A stretch of 64,000 nt of DNA from Clostridia bacterium (GTDB lineage: Bacteria > Bacillota_A > Clostridia > UBA1212 > UBA1255), in the NCBI GenBank assembly GCA_017522515.1, contig JAFWZH010000035.1, positions 1 to 64,000 on the forward strand. Direction: 5' to 3'. The notes beneath the pieces are model-generated. The model did not search any database, was not told the origin of the DNA, and saw nothing but the letters and a program-made list of their open reading frames with translations. This document shows positions 62,235-64,000 of the stretch, piece after piece (within the stretch, counting starts at the first letter, position 1; the number at the start of each line of letters is the position of its first letter). Position numbers and translations under genes: made by a program.

Positions 62235-64000
62235 ATGAACAGAAGCACTCACAAAAGACAAAAAAACACAAAGCATCAAGATTCATCTTTTTTTACGCAC
62301 TTTGATTTACATAAAAGCACTAAGCGACTATCAGTGTTGCTTTTCGGTCTGTTGCCTTTTTTGTGCGTTCTTATCGTCTCGATAAGAGGAATTTCTTTAA
62401 ACGCAGACACAAGGCGCGGTTACGCATACGTCAGCACAACAGATACATCATTAGCAGTGAGACTTTCAGCCGGCACAAATTCAATGCTACTGGACAGATT
62501 ACAAAAAAACTCACAAATACTCGTAACAGGAGCCGCTGTAGACGGTGCAGGTGATACTTGGTACGAGATTAAGTACTTAAGATCTGCAAATCAATACAGG
62601 ACAGGCTACGTACACTCAGACTACGTAAAATTTTATAACGATATAGCGGCCGTAGGCGAAGACCCCGAATTTGAAATATTCATGGAATCTCAAAAATTCC
62701 CCGAAAGCTATAAAGTTTATTTAAGAATTTTACACAAACAGCACCCATCTTGGATTTTTAATGCGCAGCACATTGATATGGAATGGAGTTATGCTTTAGC
62801 CGAAGAATCAAAAGTTGGTACAAATATGGTACAAAAGCACTTCCCTGCTTCTTGGTTTTCTATGGAAGAAGGTGCGTTTGACTGGAAATCACAAACTTGG
62901 AAAGAATTAGATACAAATTGTTACGGTTCCTCAGCAACAATAACAGCATACTTCCTTGATCCGCGCAACGGACTATATAACGATTCTGTAATTTTTCAAT
63001 TTGAAGACTTGTCATACATTCCGGAGCTTCACGATACAGATGACACAGCCTCTGACACCTACAATGTATTAAAAGGTACTTTTCTTGCAGGAGAATACTC
63101 TTTCGAAGCACCTTTCAACAAGCTTTATCCCTCCTACGGAATGGTAACCGAAGCTCCCATTGCAACTATCGAAACAACAACAGAGGCAGCTTCGACCGCA
63201 GAGCCGACTCCGACCGCAGATGTAGCTTCAACCGCAGAGACAACCGCCACAACTGAGGCAACCTCAACTGCTGCCCCCTCACAAACACCGGCAGAGCCTA
63301 CTGTCGATCCAAATGCTCCTATAAAGTATAAATTTACATATGTCGATACTTTATTAGAAGCCGCAAAATATGCAAAAGTAAGCCCATTTTTTATTGCCTC
63401 ACGAATCAGGCAAGAGGTAGGTTCAGGCTCTCAGTTGTCTTTCGGTACTTATCCCGGTTATGAAGGATATTTTAACTTCTTTAATATCGGTGCGTATGCG
63501 CACAGCAACAGACCGGCTCGTGAAAACGGAGCAATTTATGCAAAAAACAACAACGAAGAAGGTTCTTATTTAAGACCGTGGTCAAATCCATACCGTTCAA
63601 TACTCGGCGGTGCCGATTTCTTGGGCAGCGGATATATCAGAAGAGAGCAAAATACATTGTATTTGCAAAAATTTGATGTAACAGATGGTAATAATGGTTA
63701 TTTTTACCATCAATATATGTCAAACGTAAACGCTCCATCTTCTGAAGCCTCCTCAATGAAAAAAGCGTATACAAACTCAGGAATCTATGAAGGTCGTGCC
63801 TTTTCTTTCCAAATTCCCGTCTACAAAAACATGCCGGAACTTGCAGCCTGCGAGCCATATTCCGACAACAGTAAAGCTACAAACAACAACTGGTTATCCT
63901 CCATTAGCGTAGAAGGCGGACAATTTACCACTAATTTTTCACGCACAACGTATGAATACACCGTTAAAGTTTCAAGTGCAGTTTCAAAAGTAAACGTTGC
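62235..64000 (+). CDS. Secreted SH3-domain/GH73 N-acetylglucosaminidase (3' end outside window)
   Basis: The frame is open from the ATG at 62235 to the end of the window (588 codons). The N-terminus is basic, followed by a membrane or signal helix at about 35-55. A bacterial SH3 domain follows (about 65-140, with VRLSAGTNSMLLDRLQ and GYVHSDYVKFY). A region starts YKVYLRILHKQHPSWIFNAQ, and a Thr/Ala/Glu/Pro linker spans about 315-355. A GH73-type domain has FFIASRIRQEVGSGSQLS with the likely catalytic Glu, then YFNFFNIGAYAHSN. The last residues (FSRTTYEYTVKVSSAVSKVNV-like) look like a cadherin-like beta-sandwich. It probably cuts peptidoglycan outside the cell. Confidence 0.88.
   Translation, partial: MNRSTHKRQKNTKHQDSSFFTHFDLHKSTKRLSVLLFGLLPFLCVLIVSIRGISLNADTRRGYAYVSTTDTSLAVRLSAGTNSMLLDRLQKNSQILVTGAAVDGAGDTWYEIKYLRSANQYRTGYVHSDYVKFYNDIAAVGEDPEFEIFMESQKFPESYKVYLRILHKQHPSWIFNAQHIDMEWSYALAEESKVGTNMVQKHFPASWFSMEEGAFDWKSQTWKELDTNCYGSSATITAYFLDPRNGLYNDSVIFQFEDLSYIPELHDTDDTASDTYNVLKGTFLAGEYSFEAPFNKLYPSYGMVTEAPIATIETTTEAASTAEPTPTADVASTAETTATTEATSTAAPSQTPAEPTVDPNAPIKYKFTYVDTLLEAAKYAKVSPFFIASRIRQEVGSGSQLSFGTYPGYEGYFNFFNIGAYAHSNRPARENGAIYAKNNNEEGSYLRPWSNPYRSILGGADFLGSGYIRREQNTLYLQKFDVTDGNNGYFYHQYMSNVNAPSSEASSMKKAYTNSGIYEGRAFSFQIPVYKNMPELAACEPYSDNSKATNNNWLSSISVEGGQFTTNFSRTTYEYTVKVSSAVSKVNV

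Overview
The window reads as a chromosomal segment of an AT-rich, low-GC Gram-positive bacterium of the class Clostridia, probably a gut or host-associated anaerobe. The evidence is gene content and order: a ylxM-ffh-rpsP-khpA-rimM-trmD operon, short-form HisG paired with HisZ, a type 2 ArgC arginine cluster, class C sortases with LPSTG-anchored pilins, strong AGGAGG ribosome binding sites, TTG/GTG starts and consensus sigma-A promoters. No species is claimed.

Layout. (1) 1-2960 is the end of an integrated element: the C-terminus of a large serine recombinase, an unknown 351-aa protein, an SF0329-like protein, and an orphan C-terminal tail related to RlmD-type 23S rRNA methyltransferases. The recombinase tail motif recurs three times, which suggests repeated insertion or recombination at one site. 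(2) 2961-4030 is an AbiF/AbiD-type HEPN protein. Directly upstream lies a small RNA gene with its own promoter and an intrinsic terminator in front of the toxin start. This is the architecture of an RNA-antitoxin toxin-antitoxin locus. (3) 4142-10237 is a leftward run of housekeeping genes: glycerol-1-phosphate dehydrogenase, three RNA modification enzymes, purC and an oxidoreductase. (4) 10237-17340 is the SRP/S16/RimM/TrmD operon. TrmD is fused in frame to a cysteine desulfurase, followed by thiI, an oxidoreductase and tRNA-Pro. (5) 17638-26251 is a complete-looking his operon, hisZ-G-D-C-B-H-A-F-IE plus a lipoprotein, with a 9-bp inverted repeat around its promoter. (6) 26646-27866 is an orphan protein with a PD-(D/E)XK-like C-terminus, bracketed by copies of a dispersed palindrome. 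(7) 28110-33097 holds galM, then rng, rhaB and a sorbitol/sorbose-type dehydrogenase. (8) 33398-50243 is a pilus and adhesin locus: signal peptidase I, two adhesin-pilin-SrtC cassettes, a Cna-B minor pilin and a sortase-like protein that has lost catalytic His and Cys. One pilin has an in-frame TAG just before its LPSTG signal. (9) 50252-60527 is argG-H-C-J-B-D-F followed by two UDG-family genes and a DacF-like protein without its catalytic serine; the promoter carries an ARG-box-like palindrome. (10) 60564-64000 holds rpsU, a lipoprotein, a duplicated palindromic repeat and the start of a secreted SH3/GH73 glucosaminidase that runs off the window.

How it fits together. The trmD-desulfurase fusion and thiI are one nucleotide apart and plausibly couple cysteine desulfuration to 4-thiouridine formation. 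The pilus region contains its own processing enzymes. A recurring theme is proteins that keep a fold but have lost catalytic residues: the sortase-like protein, the DacF-like protein and the NlpC/P60-like lipoprotein. No CRISPR array, rRNA gene, T-box or riboswitch was recognised.
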